A program made the translations under genes and the position numbers. DNA of 32,077 bases from an uncultured Bacteroidia bacterium (GTDB lineage: Bacteria; Bacteroidota; Bacteroidia; Bacteroidales; Prolixibacteraceae): NCBI GenBank assembly GCA_903918045.1, contig CAIXCY010000091.1:1-32077 (forward strand), in the 5' to 3' direction. Below, piece after piece: positions 23,773-32,077 of this stretch (within the stretch, counting starts at the first letter, position 1; every line of letters starts with the position of its first letter). Below the pieces are notes generated by a model. It saw only the letters and a program-made list of their open reading frames with translations, was not told the origin of the DNA and ran no database searches.

Positions 23773-24665
23773 TCGTTTAATTGTTTGTAAGTTTCATATA
23801 ACTCTTTAATTTTAGCCTCTTTGACACTTCCGCCATGGACCAGAACACGATATTTAAGCCTGAGGATTTCCCCCTTTTTAAAAAAGGTCTCAACACCGTT
23901 TTCGGGCCAGAACATGGGTGTTGGGGAGATAAATCCATAATCGCGGGTAAACCATGGCGAAGGAAAACCCGGGTTGGAAGGATGCTGAAATATCGCTAAC
24001 CCTTCTGTAAAGTCTCCCCGCCTGCCATAGTAATCCATCCATGGTGACCGCTTTCCAAAGGTTTCTTTCTCGCTCCGGTCACCTTCTGCATTAATCATCG
24101 TCCCACCGTTTTTGACGGAAAGGTCGGCGGCCATCCTTGCACTAAAAAGAGAGTGGTTGGTTTTAAAGATGGAGACATCCATCAGCATCTCCATTGCGAT
24201 CTCCTCATCAATCTGGTTTATGCTGGAAGATGGGGCTGTTATTGTTATTAAGCGACTGTCCTTTATTGGGGAAAGAGCTCCGGGCCGGATCCAGATACAT
24301 TCATCTTTTATCACTACGGTATCAGCTCCATCTTTAAGAATTTCAGCATTTACAGAGATTATCCGACCACGATCGGGCCCCTCCTGCCAATAGTTTCCCC
24401 CATTAAGCAGGTCGCACCCAAAAAAGAGCGAGCTGTGATGAGGATATTCCCCATTCCGCATGGAGGTGACCGACCCACCCGAAAGCGGACCATTCACCGG
24501 ATAAAAAAAGGGATATTTCTCGTCTGATGAAAAAATGTAACTCGTGAAAAAATTCCCATTAATAGTCACATTAATTTTCGAGCCTATCTTAACTGCAGTT
24601 AACTTTGAACCCTTCACTGAAGTAAAACAAATCATTAAAATAAGAATGATTTTGACAACTTTCAT
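23769..24665 (-). CDS. PmoA-family (DUF6807) exported protein
   Basis: This protein has a signal peptide (MKVVKIILILMICFTSVKGS). ATG 24665 is chosen over the ATG at 24674 and a TTG at 24680 because it puts the positive charge and hydrophobic core in the usual place. The mature part has GNFFTSYIFSSDEKYPFFYP, EYPHHSSLFFGCDLLNGGNYW and PWFTRDYGFISPTPMFWPENG. These resemble the family annotated 'methane oxygenase PmoA'. Despite the name, members are soluble exported proteins without methane-oxidation context and are often found beside Gfo/Idh/MocA genes. The conserved HH and aromatic residues suggest a ligand-binding beta fold. It starts 19 bp after the Tat-exported oxidoreductase and overlaps the next gene by 4 bp. 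Confidence 0.75.
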   Translation of the reverse strand: MKVVKIILILMICFTSVKGSKLTAVKIGSKINVTINGNFFTSYIFSSDEKYPFFYPVNGPLSGGSVTSMRNGEYPHHSSLFFGCDLLNGGNYWQEGPDRGRIISVNAEILKDGADTVVIKDECIWIRPGALSPIKDSRLITITAPSSSINQIDEEIAMEMLMDVSIFKTNHSLFSARMAADLSVKNGGTMINAEGDRSEKETFGKRSPWMDYYGRRGDFTEGLAIFQHPSNPGFPSPWFTRDYGFISPTPMFWPENGVETFFKKGEILRLKYRVLVHGGSVKEAKIKELYETYKQLNE

Positions 24666-24684
24666 ATTGATCATATTCAATATT

Positions 24685-26064
24685 TTACATTTTTATATAA
24701 CTTGTTCCGTAGGGGAATCGTTGTGTACGGGAGAGCATTTTGTTTGCTTCCTCATCATTTGTAAACAGTTCAGTTTCTGGATTCCATTGGAGTTTACGTC
24801 CCAATTTCATCGCAATATGGGTAATCAGACAAACGGAACACGCCCTGTGCCCAATTTCAACCGGAGAAATTGGAGTTTTTCGTGTTTTGAGGCAATCGAG
24901 CCAGTTCCCGTGCTGGTTGACGATCTGGTACAAATGGATTTCATTCTCCTTAATTATTGAATTCAGTATATTGGGATCACTGGCATCGAGTGCTTTACTG
25001 CTTTTTATTTTTGAAATTGGGTCACTGACCGTTGCGGAATATTCGCCTCTTGAGACAAAGATCCATCCTTCGCTCCCTTCATACCTGATTCCATTTGGGA
25101 AACCTCCGCTGGTAATCATCGTAACACCATTCAGATACTCAGCAACAGCAATAAAATCACCATGTACATTCCAGAGCCCCGATTTTGGAAACTGTGCCAT
25201 GGCATTAATTGAAATTGGACCGGTATACTCGGTGTCCATTCCCCACGCTGCAGAATCGAAATGGTGCTGACCCCACCCGGTGATCATTCCGGAGCCAAAC
25301 TGCTCACAGCGCAGCCACCCTGGTCGATCTGTCAGACCATTTTGCGGGTGAACACGCATCTCTGTATAATAAACTTCGGGCGTCGATCCCAGCCACATAT
25401 CGTAATTCAGATTTTTGGGCACCTCCATTTTGGAAGCTTCCGGACCAGACGGGTCGCCTGGAAGACCTATTTTTACAGTATGCAATTTACCAATCCGGCC
25501 ATTCCTAACAAGTTCGGCTGCAATACGAAACTGAGGCATTGCACGTTGCTGGGTTCCCATCTGTAGAATAGTTCCTCTCTTTTTTACTACGTCAGCCAGC
25601 ATACGACCTTCGGCTATCGTTAAGGAGGTTGGTTTCTGCAGGTAAACATCCTTCCCGGCAAGAGATGCCTCTATTGCAGGTTGTGCATGCCAGTGGTCTG
25701 GTGTTGAAATCATCACCGCATCAATATCCTTTCGAAGAAGAATCTCCCGATAGTCTCCATAGGTCTTTACCTCAACCGCATTCTTACTTCCGGTCTGCTT
25801 ATTGTAGTGATCCTCAATAAACTGTTTTCCTTTTGCAACCCGGTTCAAATCGAGGTCGGCTACTGCAATGATTCTCGCCTCATCAAACTGCAGCGTTTCT
25901 GCCAGATCATGGGTCATAGCTATCCTCCCAAATCCTATCTGAGCAACGTTAATTTTATTGCTCGGGGCACTTTTACCAAAGACTGTTGATGGAACAATCG
26001 ATGGAAGTAGAATTGTACCCGCTAAGACATTGGATGATCTCTTTAAAAAAACACGTCGTTCCAT
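24685..26064 (-). CDS. Tat-exported Gfo/Idh/MocA family oxidoreductase
   Basis: This 459-residue enzyme begins MERRVFLKRSSNVLAG, a twin-arginine (RRVFLK) Tat signal that implies export after folding with cofactor. The Rossmann motif VAQIGFGRIAM (G44, G46, A49) binds NAD(P). AVMISTPDHWHAQPAIEASLAGKDVYLQKPTSL carries the catalytic-region Lys144 in QKP, where EKP is usual. The C-terminal domain has GSGMITGWGQHHFDSAAWGM, the conserved D/H region of the active site. The architecture is shared by sugar dehydrogenases and by NAD-dependent glycosidases of GH109, so either oxidation or redox-assisted hydrolysis is possible. It lies between the UroD-family and PmoA-family genes in the same operon. Confidence 0.87.
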   Translation of the reverse strand: MERRVFLKRSSNVLAGTILLPSIVPSTVFGKSAPSNKINVAQIGFGRIAMTHDLAETLQFDEARIIAVADLDLNRVAKGKQFIEDHYNKQTGSKNAVEVKTYGDYREILLRKDIDAVMISTPDHWHAQPAIEASLAGKDVYLQKPTSLTIAEGRMLADVVKKRGTILQMGTQQRAMPQFRIAAELVRNGRIGKLHTVKIGLPGDPSGPEASKMEVPKNLNYDMWLGSTPEVYYTEMRVHPQNGLTDRPGWLRCEQFGSGMITGWGQHHFDSAAWGMDTEYTGPISINAMAQFPKSGLWNVHGDFIAVAEYLNGVTMITSGGFPNGIRYEGSEGWIFVSRGEYSATVSDPISKIKSSKALDASDPNILNSIIKENEIHLYQIVNQHGNWLDCLKTRKTPISPVEIGHRACSVCLITHIAMKLGRKLQWNPETELFTNDEEANKMLSRTQRFPYGTSYIKM

Positions 26065-26098
26065 ATTTCGAATTATTTTGATCGTTTATATTCAACTA

Positions 26099-26227
26099 TC
26101 AATTTAAAAAACCATCCAAGATAAAACCCGAAAAAAGATCACCGCCACCACAGTTGAAATTCAACGGCCAAACTCTCATTGGTTCAGGGAAATCAGCGTA
26201 AAATGGAATTGACATAACATTAATCAT
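26099..26227 (-). CDS. candidate 42-residue small protein between UroD and oxidoreductase genes
   Basis: An ATG-started frame begins eight bases after the UroD stop and ends 35 bases before the oxidoreductase start. The text MINVMSIPFYADFPEPMRVW and PLNFNCGGGDLFSGFILDGF looks protein-like, and its composition differs from the AT-rich spacers elsewhere in the window. There is no signal peptide. I do not recognise a family. It could be a real small operon gene, the remnant of a lost gene, or chance. Confidence 0.3.
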   Translation of the reverse strand: MINVMSIPFYADFPEPMRVWPLNFNCGGGDLFSGFILDGFLN

Positions 26228-26235
26228 ACTGATTT

Positions 26236-27291
26236 CTACGTTTCGGGAATAAATATCTTATGAAAACTGTTCACAGCAAACAAAAATGCGGATAAATTTT
26301 CGGTTGACACATTCTGTGGGACCCCTCCGCCACACGACCAGATGATGCGTGAGTGAACAGCAACCCCCTTCATCATATGGAGTGTGGCTGAATAAACTTC
26401 ATCCGGAGTCGCTGCGGCTAAGATATCCCGTGGTGGAAGGTTTCCTAACAATACGATATCTGGTCCGGCTAATTCTCTGATCTGATTGATAGGGTGATCA
26501 AACGCAAAGTTGAAAAGGTTAACGCCAATCTCCCTGAGAAAGGGGGAGCAAACTAACCCGAAGGCATCATTATGAAAAAACCTCACCCTTGCAGGAATTG
26601 CCTCAAACGCCTTTTTCAGATAAGGAACTACAAATTCGCGGCACTCTTCTTCCCCAACGAATCCAACAATATCATCAAGCAAAAAAATTCCATCAATCGA
26701 AGGGAAACAGGCTTTTTGATATGCTATCCAGTCACAGATAAACCTTGTAATTTTCTCGAGCAATTCATGTGCCTTATCGGGTTCCAAAGCCAGCAGCAAC
26801 ATAAACTCCGTTGTTCCCATCAGGAATGTAGCAATATTTAGGGGACCCCTTGTAACAGCAAATTTTAAAGAATGTCCAGAATCAATAATTCTGCTTTCCA
26901 GATTTTTAAGACGGTTAATCATGTAGGGGAGCAATCCGTCAAACTCAACATTTGGTTGGGGTAGCTCCGAAATATCCTTGGACGTATGGATCACCTTTTC
27001 TGCATGTGGCAAATTATCGCGATACCAGACTGAACGGGCACCAAATGCCGATGGCTCGGTACACATCCCGTATTCGGACCAGAAACCGGGTAAAAAGGTG
27101 ATCTCAGGAAATTTCGCTAAAACCCGTGAATTGGAATTAAACCAGGTCTCATCTGAGGTATAATAATCAAGCGTCGAAACGCCCGTCCATCCGGGTAACC
27201 AGGGGCTGTCAATAATAAACCCGACCGGTTGACGGGAAATTTGTTTTCCGTCAATAACTGCTAAAAGTTCTTCCCACTGTTTGGACGTCAT
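26236..27291 (-). CDS. uroporphyrinogen decarboxylase (UroD)-family protein, probably methyltransferase-like
   Basis: This 351-residue cytoplasmic protein starts at ATG 27291; a TTG at 27303 would add only four residues. It has the UroD/MtaA fold pattern: FAVTRGPLNIATFLMG, IDGIFLLDDIVGFVGEEECREFVVPYLK, RVRFFHNDAFG with H240, NFAFDHPINQIRELAGPDIVLLGNLPP, and SCGGGVP with C320. In MtaA-type corrinoid methyltransferases a His-x-Cys motif and a later Cys bind zinc. Here the first motif is HND, and the His and last Cys are kept. It lacks the heme-pathway context. In Bacteroidota and Planctomycetes such genes recur in sugar-catabolic clusters without assigned function. It is the first gene of the minus-strand operon and is divergent from the GH106-like gene. 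Confidence 0.8.
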   Translation of the reverse strand: MTSKQWEELLAVIDGKQISRQPVGFIIDSPWLPGWTGVSTLDYYTSDETWFNSNSRVLAKFPEITFLPGFWSEYGMCTEPSAFGARSVWYRDNLPHAEKVIHTSKDISELPQPNVEFDGLLPYMINRLKNLESRIIDSGHSLKFAVTRGPLNIATFLMGTTEFMLLLALEPDKAHELLEKITRFICDWIAYQKACFPSIDGIFLLDDIVGFVGEEECREFVVPYLKKAFEAIPARVRFFHNDAFGLVCSPFLREIGVNLFNFAFDHPINQIRELAGPDIVLLGNLPPRDILAAATPDEVYSATLHMMKGVAVHSRIIWSCGGGVPQNVSTENLSAFLFAVNSFHKIFIPET

Positions 27292-27331
27292 AAGTCGGAT
27301 CAAAGGTTACTCAAAATTAAAATTTAAATTC

Positions 27332-27339
27332 TACATTTG
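27332..27339 (+). promoter_or_regulatory. -7 promoter box for the GH106-like gene
   Basis: TACATTTG matches TAnnTTTG and lies 37 bases upstream of the ATG at 27377, in the 85-bp divergent region shared with the UroD operon. No good -33 TTTG is seen. The short shared region suggests that the glycosidase and the operon may be co-regulated. Confidence 0.45.
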
Positions 27340-27376
27340 TTAAAACTGATTAAACAGAATCCTGAAATTTAAAATT

Positions 27377-30300
27377 ATGAAGATCCTTACCATAATTCTC
27401 CTTTCATTCGTTTTTATGGCCACTAATAAATCAACTGCACAAAACGCTCTTCCACCAGGATATCCCGACAGAAGCCCCGGTTTCGATCCGTTGCCGGGGT
27501 TCATTAACCCTCCAAAAGGGTACGGCGAAGTACCATTTTTCTGGTGGCAGGGTGATACTTTAACCCATGAGCGGTTGCTTTGGCAGTTAGACCAGTTGAA
27601 AAACAAAGGAATTTCCAGTCTTCAAATCAATTACAGCCACCAGGATTCGGGCGGACTGATTTATGGGTGGTCCAATCCAAGCAAGCCTGCACTTTTCACA
27701 GATGCCTGGTGGAAGCTCTTTAAATGGTTTGCAGGGGAGGCACAAAAACAGGGGATGACAGTAAGTCTGAGTGACTACACCTTAGGTATCGGTCAGGGTT
27801 TTGCAATCGATGAGGCAATTCGTCAAAACCCCGACCTGAACGGCTCGGAATTGAGATGTGGACAGAAGGTTTTAACCGGAAACGGAAACCTGGAGATGCC
27901 TGACAATCTGCTTTCCCTCACCGCCTATCGGATCAATAAGGATAGTTCAATCATCATTGAGACCCGAAAAGAACTCCTCTCAGATGTAAAAGGAAATAAA
28001 TTAAAATATAATTTTGGAGATGCTCAATGGAAAGTGATCAGCGTATTCTCTGAACGGTTGGTCCCTTCGTATGATCCGATGAATCCGCAAAGCGGGAAAT
28101 CTTATAACCACTTCTTCTTTGATAAATTTGAAAAAGCGTTAAAGGAGAATGGCGCAGGAGCACTAAATTTCTTTTTCTCGGATGAACTGAACTTCCGCGT
28201 TGGAGGAAACCTTTGGAACAACTATTTTGCAGCTGAATTTAAAAAGCGGAAAGGGTACGAAATCATTCCTTTCCTCGATGCCCTTTTTCTGAATATCGGC
28301 CCAATCACCCCAAAAATAAAGCTCGACTACAACGATGTTATGGTGAGCCTCAGTGAGGAGAATTTTTTCAAGCCTGTTTATGACTGGCATCAGGAGCGCG
28401 GATTAATCTTTGGCTGCGACCATGGTGGCAGAGGAAGGGAGGTCGCCGAGTTTGGGGATTATTTCCGGACCCAACGGTGGAACCAGGGTCCAGGATCTGA
28501 TCAGCCAAGAATATCAAAAGATATCATCAAAGCCAAAGTTGCTTCATCGATTTCCCACCTTTATAACCGGCCAAGAGTGTGGCTCGAAGGGTTTCACAGC
28601 AGCGGCTGGAGCACCTCCTCTTCCGATGTTACTGATGCCATCTTCGGGAACTTTGTGGCAGGTTACAACCTTCTCTCCTTTCATGGATTGTACTACTCCA
28701 CGATGGGTGGATGGTGGGAATGGGCACCCCCGTGCAACCATTTCCGGATGCCATACTGGAAACAGATGGATCCGTTGATGAACTGTGTGAATCGGCTCTC
28801 CTTTCTCCTCTCTCAGGGAGTTCACAATTGCGATGTAGCAATTCTTTACCCGACCGAACCTGTAATTGCAGATATGGATGGGAATAAATCGGTTGAAGTT
28901 GCCTTTGAAGCGGGGGAAGAACTTTATGATAAAGGGGTTGATTTTGATTTTATTGACTATGAATCATTAGCACGCGGTGAGGTAATAAACAGCGAATTGT
29001 CCGTTTCCGGAGAAAAATATAAGGTATTGATAGTTCCTTCAATGAAGGCAATCCGGTATGCTTCACTTCAAAAACTCGAAGCATTTAAAAAGGGAGGGGG
29101 AATCATTGTAAATCTGGGTGAATTTCCTCAGGCAACTGAAAAGAGCGGGGCTAATGATCGTGAGACATCGAACCTTATCGCTGCTATTTTTGCGAAAAGT
29201 CAAAACCTGATTCAATGCAACGATCCAAAATCAATCGTATCGGTAATCTCAGGAAAATATACCTCAAACTTTAAAATATTGGCGGAAGTTAGCAAAAGAC
29301 CTTATGTGATGCACCGGGTGATCGGGAAACGCGATATTTATGCCGTTTATAAAGTTCCGGAGGGGACTAAATGTTTCTTCAAAGCTAAGGGAGCAGTTCA
29401 GCTTTGGAATCCATGGAACGGTGAGACCACCTCCATCGCCGGATTTGCTGTTCAAACTGCCGAAGGTACTGAGGTAACCCTTCCGCTTTCAGGTAATGAT
29501 ATCCAGATCATTGTATTTGATCCCGATAATACCGCTTGCAAAAATGAACTTAAACCTGGAAAAGTAATCCGGGAAACCGATCTTGGGAATACCTGGAAAT
29601 TTCAACTTAAGCCTTCGCTTGATAATCAATGGGGTGATTTTCAACTTCCTGCTAAACCTGAAATGCTGGGAGCCCAGGTTCGGCAGATGCATTTTACTGA
29701 AAACATAAATTATACCGGGGGAAAACTTATACCAGATAATACCTGGAAGCAGATTACCTGCGCCTTTGGTAAACAATTTCTTAAACTTGAAGCGCTTTCT
29801 GAAGCGCCAACAGTGGAGGAACTCCTGAACCTGTCACCTTCGGATGAAAATGGAGAGGTGATTCTTTCGGGTAAAAAACTAAAATGGCAACCCTACGGAT
29901 TTTCCTGGAAGCAGGGTGTCGAGGGGGAACCCGGACACCAGGGTTATCACGGATTAAAGGGAAAGATGTATGATAATTTTATCCGGCTTGGAGCGCTTAA
30001 GGAAGATCGCATGTCCTATAAACGGGTTACAGAACCTGGCGGGAATTACTATGTACTTTATACAACCTTGATAGCGCCATCTGACGGAACCTATGATTTA
30101 CTTTTGGGTGAGACAAAGCCCAATCTGATTATTGTAAATCATAAAAAACAGGAGATTAATAGCAATACACTTCTACTGAAAAAAGGGGTCAATCCGATGG
30201 TTTTACTTTATGATAAAGCCTGCGAAACCTATCTGGTGGTAAGAAACCCAGGGGTGCCACGTCCTGTAAAACAACAGGTAGCCATGAGTTGGTTCGGGGA

Positions 30301-30964
30301 TGATGGCATTTTACCATTTGATTGCTCACTTTCCAGGAATAATTCCGGCCTTTTTGTTTTTGAATCTGCTCCCGGATTACAATCGTTATCTTTTGAAGCT
30401 TATGGTAAAGTGACCGCCTGGTTGAACGGCATCCAAACTGAAATAGTTACTGGAAAACAGCAACCCGACAAGCAAACCAATTACACTATAAAAGTGAAAA
30501 GTCCTGGACTAACAGGTACACAGGTTATTCTGAAAATTGAATATCAGCCAGGTTTCTGTGGAGGAGCGGCAATCCCGCAATTTATTAACCAACAATGCAC
30601 AGAAGGTTCAATAGCGCTTGGTGACTGGTCTAAAGCGGATGGGTTAAAGGCCTATTCCGGCGGTGCATGGTATCGGAAGACGATCAAAATTGATCCCCAC
30701 GATTTGAAAAACAAGCTTGTGATTGATCTTGGAGATCTGGTCTCCTCGGCAGAGCTACTGATTAACGGGAAAAGTGCAGGAATAAGAGTCTCACCACCAT
30801 GGATGTTTGATATCACTCCCTTTGCAAAAGCAGGAGATAATAATATTGAAATATTGATTTATAATACAATAGCTAATAATTATACGACTGTTCCTACGAT
30901 GTATCTGGGAAGTATCAAATCAGGATTAATCGGGCCCGTAAGACTAAAAATGATACAGGATTGA
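27377..30964 (+). CDS. GH106-like exported glycoside hydrolase (alpha-L-rhamnosidase family)
   Basis: This 1195-residue protein has a signal peptide (MKILTIILLSFVFMATNKSTAQ). The catalytic part shows VPFFWWQGDTLTHERLLWQL, LQINYSHQDSGGLIYGW, LNFFFSDELNFRVG (E270), GCDHGGRGREVAEFGDYF, RVWLEGFHSSGWSTSSSD (E404) and LSFHGLYYSTMGGWWEWAPP. These correspond to the long GH106-type family annotated 'glycosyl hydrolase' or alpha-L-rhamnosidase. I cannot assign acid and base with certainty; E270 and E404 are the best conserved candidates. The C-terminus (~1080-1195) is a galactose-binding-like domain (GGAWYRKTIKI, ELLINGKSAGIRVSPPWMFD). It faces the UroD operon divergently and ends 27 bp from the convergent phosphoglycosyl transferase. 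Rhamnose release from pectin-like side chains is the likely role. Confidence 0.85.
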   Translation: MKILTIILLSFVFMATNKSTAQNALPPGYPDRSPGFDPLPGFINPPKGYGEVPFFWWQGDTLTHERLLWQLDQLKNKGISSLQINYSHQDSGGLIYGWSNPSKPALFTDAWWKLFKWFAGEAQKQGMTVSLSDYTLGIGQGFAIDEAIRQNPDLNGSELRCGQKVLTGNGNLEMPDNLLSLTAYRINKDSSIIIETRKELLSDVKGNKLKYNFGDAQWKVISVFSERLVPSYDPMNPQSGKSYNHFFFDKFEKALKENGAGALNFFFSDELNFRVGGNLWNNYFAAEFKKRKGYEIIPFLDALFLNIGPITPKIKLDYNDVMVSLSEENFFKPVYDWHQERGLIFGCDHGGRGREVAEFGDYFRTQRWNQGPGSDQPRISKDIIKAKVASSISHLYNRPRVWLEGFHSSGWSTSSSDVTDAIFGNFVAGYNLLSFHGLYYSTMGGWWEWAPPCNHFRMPYWKQMDPLMNCVNRLSFLLSQGVHNCDVAILYPTEPVIADMDGNKSVEVAFEAGEELYDKGVDFDFIDYESLARGEVINSELSVSGEKYKVLIVPSMKAIRYASLQKLEAFKKGGGIIVNLGEFPQATEKSGANDRETSNLIAAIFAKSQNLIQCNDPKSIVSVISGKYTSNFKILAEVSKRPYVMHRVIGKRDIYAVYKVPEGTKCFFKAKGAVQLWNPWNGETTSIAGFAVQTAEGTEVTLPLSGNDIQIIVFDPDNTACKNELKPGKVIRETDLGNTWKFQLKPSLDNQWGDFQLPAKPEMLGAQVRQMHFTENINYTGGKLIPDNTWKQITCAFGKQFLKLEALSEAPTVEELLNLSPSDENGEVILSGKKLKWQPYGFSWKQGVEGEPGHQGYHGLKGKMYDNFIRLGALKEDRMSYKRVTEPGGNYYVLYTTLIAPSDGTYDLLLGETKPNLIIVNHKKQEINSNTLLLKKGVNPMVLLYDKACETYLVVRNPGVPRPVKQQVAMSWFGDDGILPFDCSLSRNNSGLFVFESAPGLQSLSFEAYGKVTAWLNGIQTEIVTGKQQPDKQTNYTIKVKSPGLTGTQVILKIEYQPGFCGGAAIPQFINQQCTEGSIALGDWSKADGLKAYSGGAWYRKTIKIDPHDLKNKLVIDLGDLVSSAELLINGKSAGIRVSPPWMFDITPFAKAGDNNIEILIYNTIANNYTTVPTMYLGSIKSGLIGPVRLKMIQD

Positions 30965-30991
30965 TGAATTATTGGGTGAAGGGTTTTTTAT

Positions 30992-32077
30992 TTATAAATT
31001 AACAGTATTACGCAGCTTTCTTTTTTTCAAATTGTGTCTTCTGTTTCGAAATATTTCATCAGTTGATCCTGGCAAAAGAAGTTGCTGGACCGGATCGTTA
31101 TTATGGATCAGTTTACGCTTGTGAATAAAGTAGGCTGGGATCATAAAAAGAATCCCGCCTGAAATAGAGATATAGGCCATCAGACGAAGGACACCCAGAT
31201 GATGGAGCGCAAACACTGCGATAACGAAGAGTATATTTAATACAATGATTGTGTAAGTCGCACTACGATGCGAAAATCCCAGGGTGAGAAGGCGGTGGTG
31301 AAGGTGATTTTTGTCAGCACTGAAAGGTGATTTATGCTGCAGCATACGTATTGCCATAACCCGGATCGTGTCAATAAGCGGGTAGGCAAGGATTCCAAAT
31401 GAAATCGCGGGGACCGATTCCACGGCGAAGGGCCGGGACTGATCAATGTTAAGTTCGTTAAAAATGATCAGAATTGCAGAAATAACGGTTCCGATAAAAA
31501 GCGATCCGGTGTCTCCCATAAATATTTTATTCGCCTTGCCGTAAACATTATAGTAGAAGAATCCAATCAGAGCGCCAACCAGGGAAAAGGAGATAACAGC
31601 ATGTCCAATATGCCCGCTTATGTAAAACCAGCTGCCAAACAGAGCGGCAGCATACGTGATTAATCCGGCAGCAAGTCCGTCGATACCATCCATGAGATTA
31701 ATTGCATTGATTAAAAGAACGATTACGAAACCTGTGATCAAGACACTGGGGAACAGTCCAATTTCAGCGAATCCAAATAATCCATGTAGATTAGTAAACC
31801 GGATTTTAGCAAGGAAAATTAAAATAAATGCAGCAATTACCTGACCTACAATTTTTTTGACCGGAGATAATGTTACCAAATCGTCTTTCAGACCTATAAA
31901 GAGCATCAGGGTCGATGCTGTTACAATGTAGATCAATTCCGGCAACTCATATCCAAAAGAGCAAACCACAGTTGCAAATAAAAATCCGAAGTAAATAGCA
32001 AGCCCACCGAGAGTAGGGATTGGCTTAACATTTGAAGAGCGAATATTTGGCTGGTCAATAAGTTTTAATTTCCTGAC
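30992..32077 (-). CDS. WecA/TagO/MraY-type polyprenyl-phosphate sugar-1-phosphate transferase (5' end outside window)
   Basis: The frame is open to the right edge, so about 30 or more N-terminal residues are missing; the GTG at 31969 is internal. Visible motifs are KLIDQPNIRSSNVKPIPTLG (the KxH/PTxGG-type N-terminal motif), GLKDDLV (catalytic DD), NAINLMDGIDGLAAG, YNVYGKANKIFMGDTGSLFI and HLHHRLLTLGF. These are diagnostic of undecaprenyl-phosphate GlcNAc-1-phosphate-type transferases that start O-antigen, exopolysaccharide or teichoic-acid-like glycans. Eight or more membrane helices alternate through the protein. The C-terminus ends with a basic RNRRHNLKKRKLR tail. It is probably part of a neighbouring surface-glycan cluster and not linked to the degradation genes. 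Confidence 0.93.
   Translation of the reverse strand, partial: VRKLKLIDQPNIRSSNVKPIPTLGGLAIYFGFLFATVVCSFGYELPELIYIVTASTLMLFIGLKDDLVTLSPVKKIVGQVIAAFILIFLAKIRFTNLHGLFGFAEIGLFPSVLITGFVIVLLINAINLMDGIDGLAAGLITYAAALFGSWFYISGHIGHAVISFSLVGALIGFFYYNVYGKANKIFMGDTGSLFIGTVISAILIIFNELNIDQSRPFAVESVPAISFGILAYPLIDTIRVMAIRMLQHKSPFSADKNHLHHRLLTLGFSHRSATYTIIVLNILFVIAVFALHHLGVLRLMAYISISGGILFMIPAYFIHKRKLIHNNDPVQQLLLPGSTDEIFRNRRHNLKKRKLRNTVNL

Overview
The window looks like a chromosomal segment of a Bacteroidota bacterium, probably an environmental polysaccharide degrader of the Bacteroidales/Marinilabiliales type. The evidence is the gene content: a periplasmic beta-propeller sensor kinase, a TonB-dependent receptor with a carboxypeptidase-like N-domain, a DUF5107-type remnant, several large exported glycoside hydrolases, LytTR/LytS signalling, FAS1 lipoproteins, and TAnnTTTG-type -7 promoter boxes close to some start codons. 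No rRNA, tRNA, CRISPR array or intact insertion sequence is visible.

Layout. Positions 1-1300 are a decayed patch: the 5' stub of a surface protein, an intact-looking PIN toxin/antitoxin pair on the minus strand, and a lipoprotein signal-peptide stub. Positions 1300-5053 encode a propeller sensor kinase and a separate receiver-domain regulator. Positions 5054-6283 hold a 155-bp MITE-like inverted-repeat element, a short direct repeat and a multiply broken DUF5107/TPR pseudogene. Positions 6415-14083 carry plus-strand carbohydrate genes: a GH95-like enzyme, a GH35 beta-galactosidase, a class V aminotransferase and a broken CE7-type acetyl esterase. A decayed IS200/IS605 transposase lies between the GH95-like and GH35 genes. 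Positions 14182-16691 (minus) hold a MerR regulator with a cobalamin-binding domain and a three-repeat FAS1 lipoprotein. Positions 17219-22176 (minus) hold a LytTR/LytS pair, a flavodoxin-fold oxidoreductase and a TonB-dependent receptor. Positions 22307-27291 (minus) form an apparent operon: a UroD-family protein, a Tat-exported Gfo/Idh/MocA oxidoreductase, a PmoA-family protein and a lipoprotein Gfo/Idh/MocA oxidoreductase. It ends in a strong intrinsic terminator. It is transcribed divergently from a 1195-residue GH106-like glycosidase (27377-30964). The right edge carries a truncated WecA/TagO-type phosphoglycosyl transferase.

How the genes may work together (inference). The exported glycosidases suggest attack on a plant- or algal-type glycan containing rhamnose, fucose or L-galactose, galactose and acetyl groups. 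The operon opposite the GH106-like gene combines two exported NAD(P)-type oxidoreductases with a PmoA-family protein and a cytoplasmic UroD-fold protein. This is the best candidate here for an under-described pathway, perhaps oxidative processing of modified sugars. There is no SusC/SusD pair, so this is not a canonical polysaccharide utilisation locus. Several genes are broken (DUF5107, CE7 esterase, transposase, edge surface protein), which points to erosion of parts of the locus.
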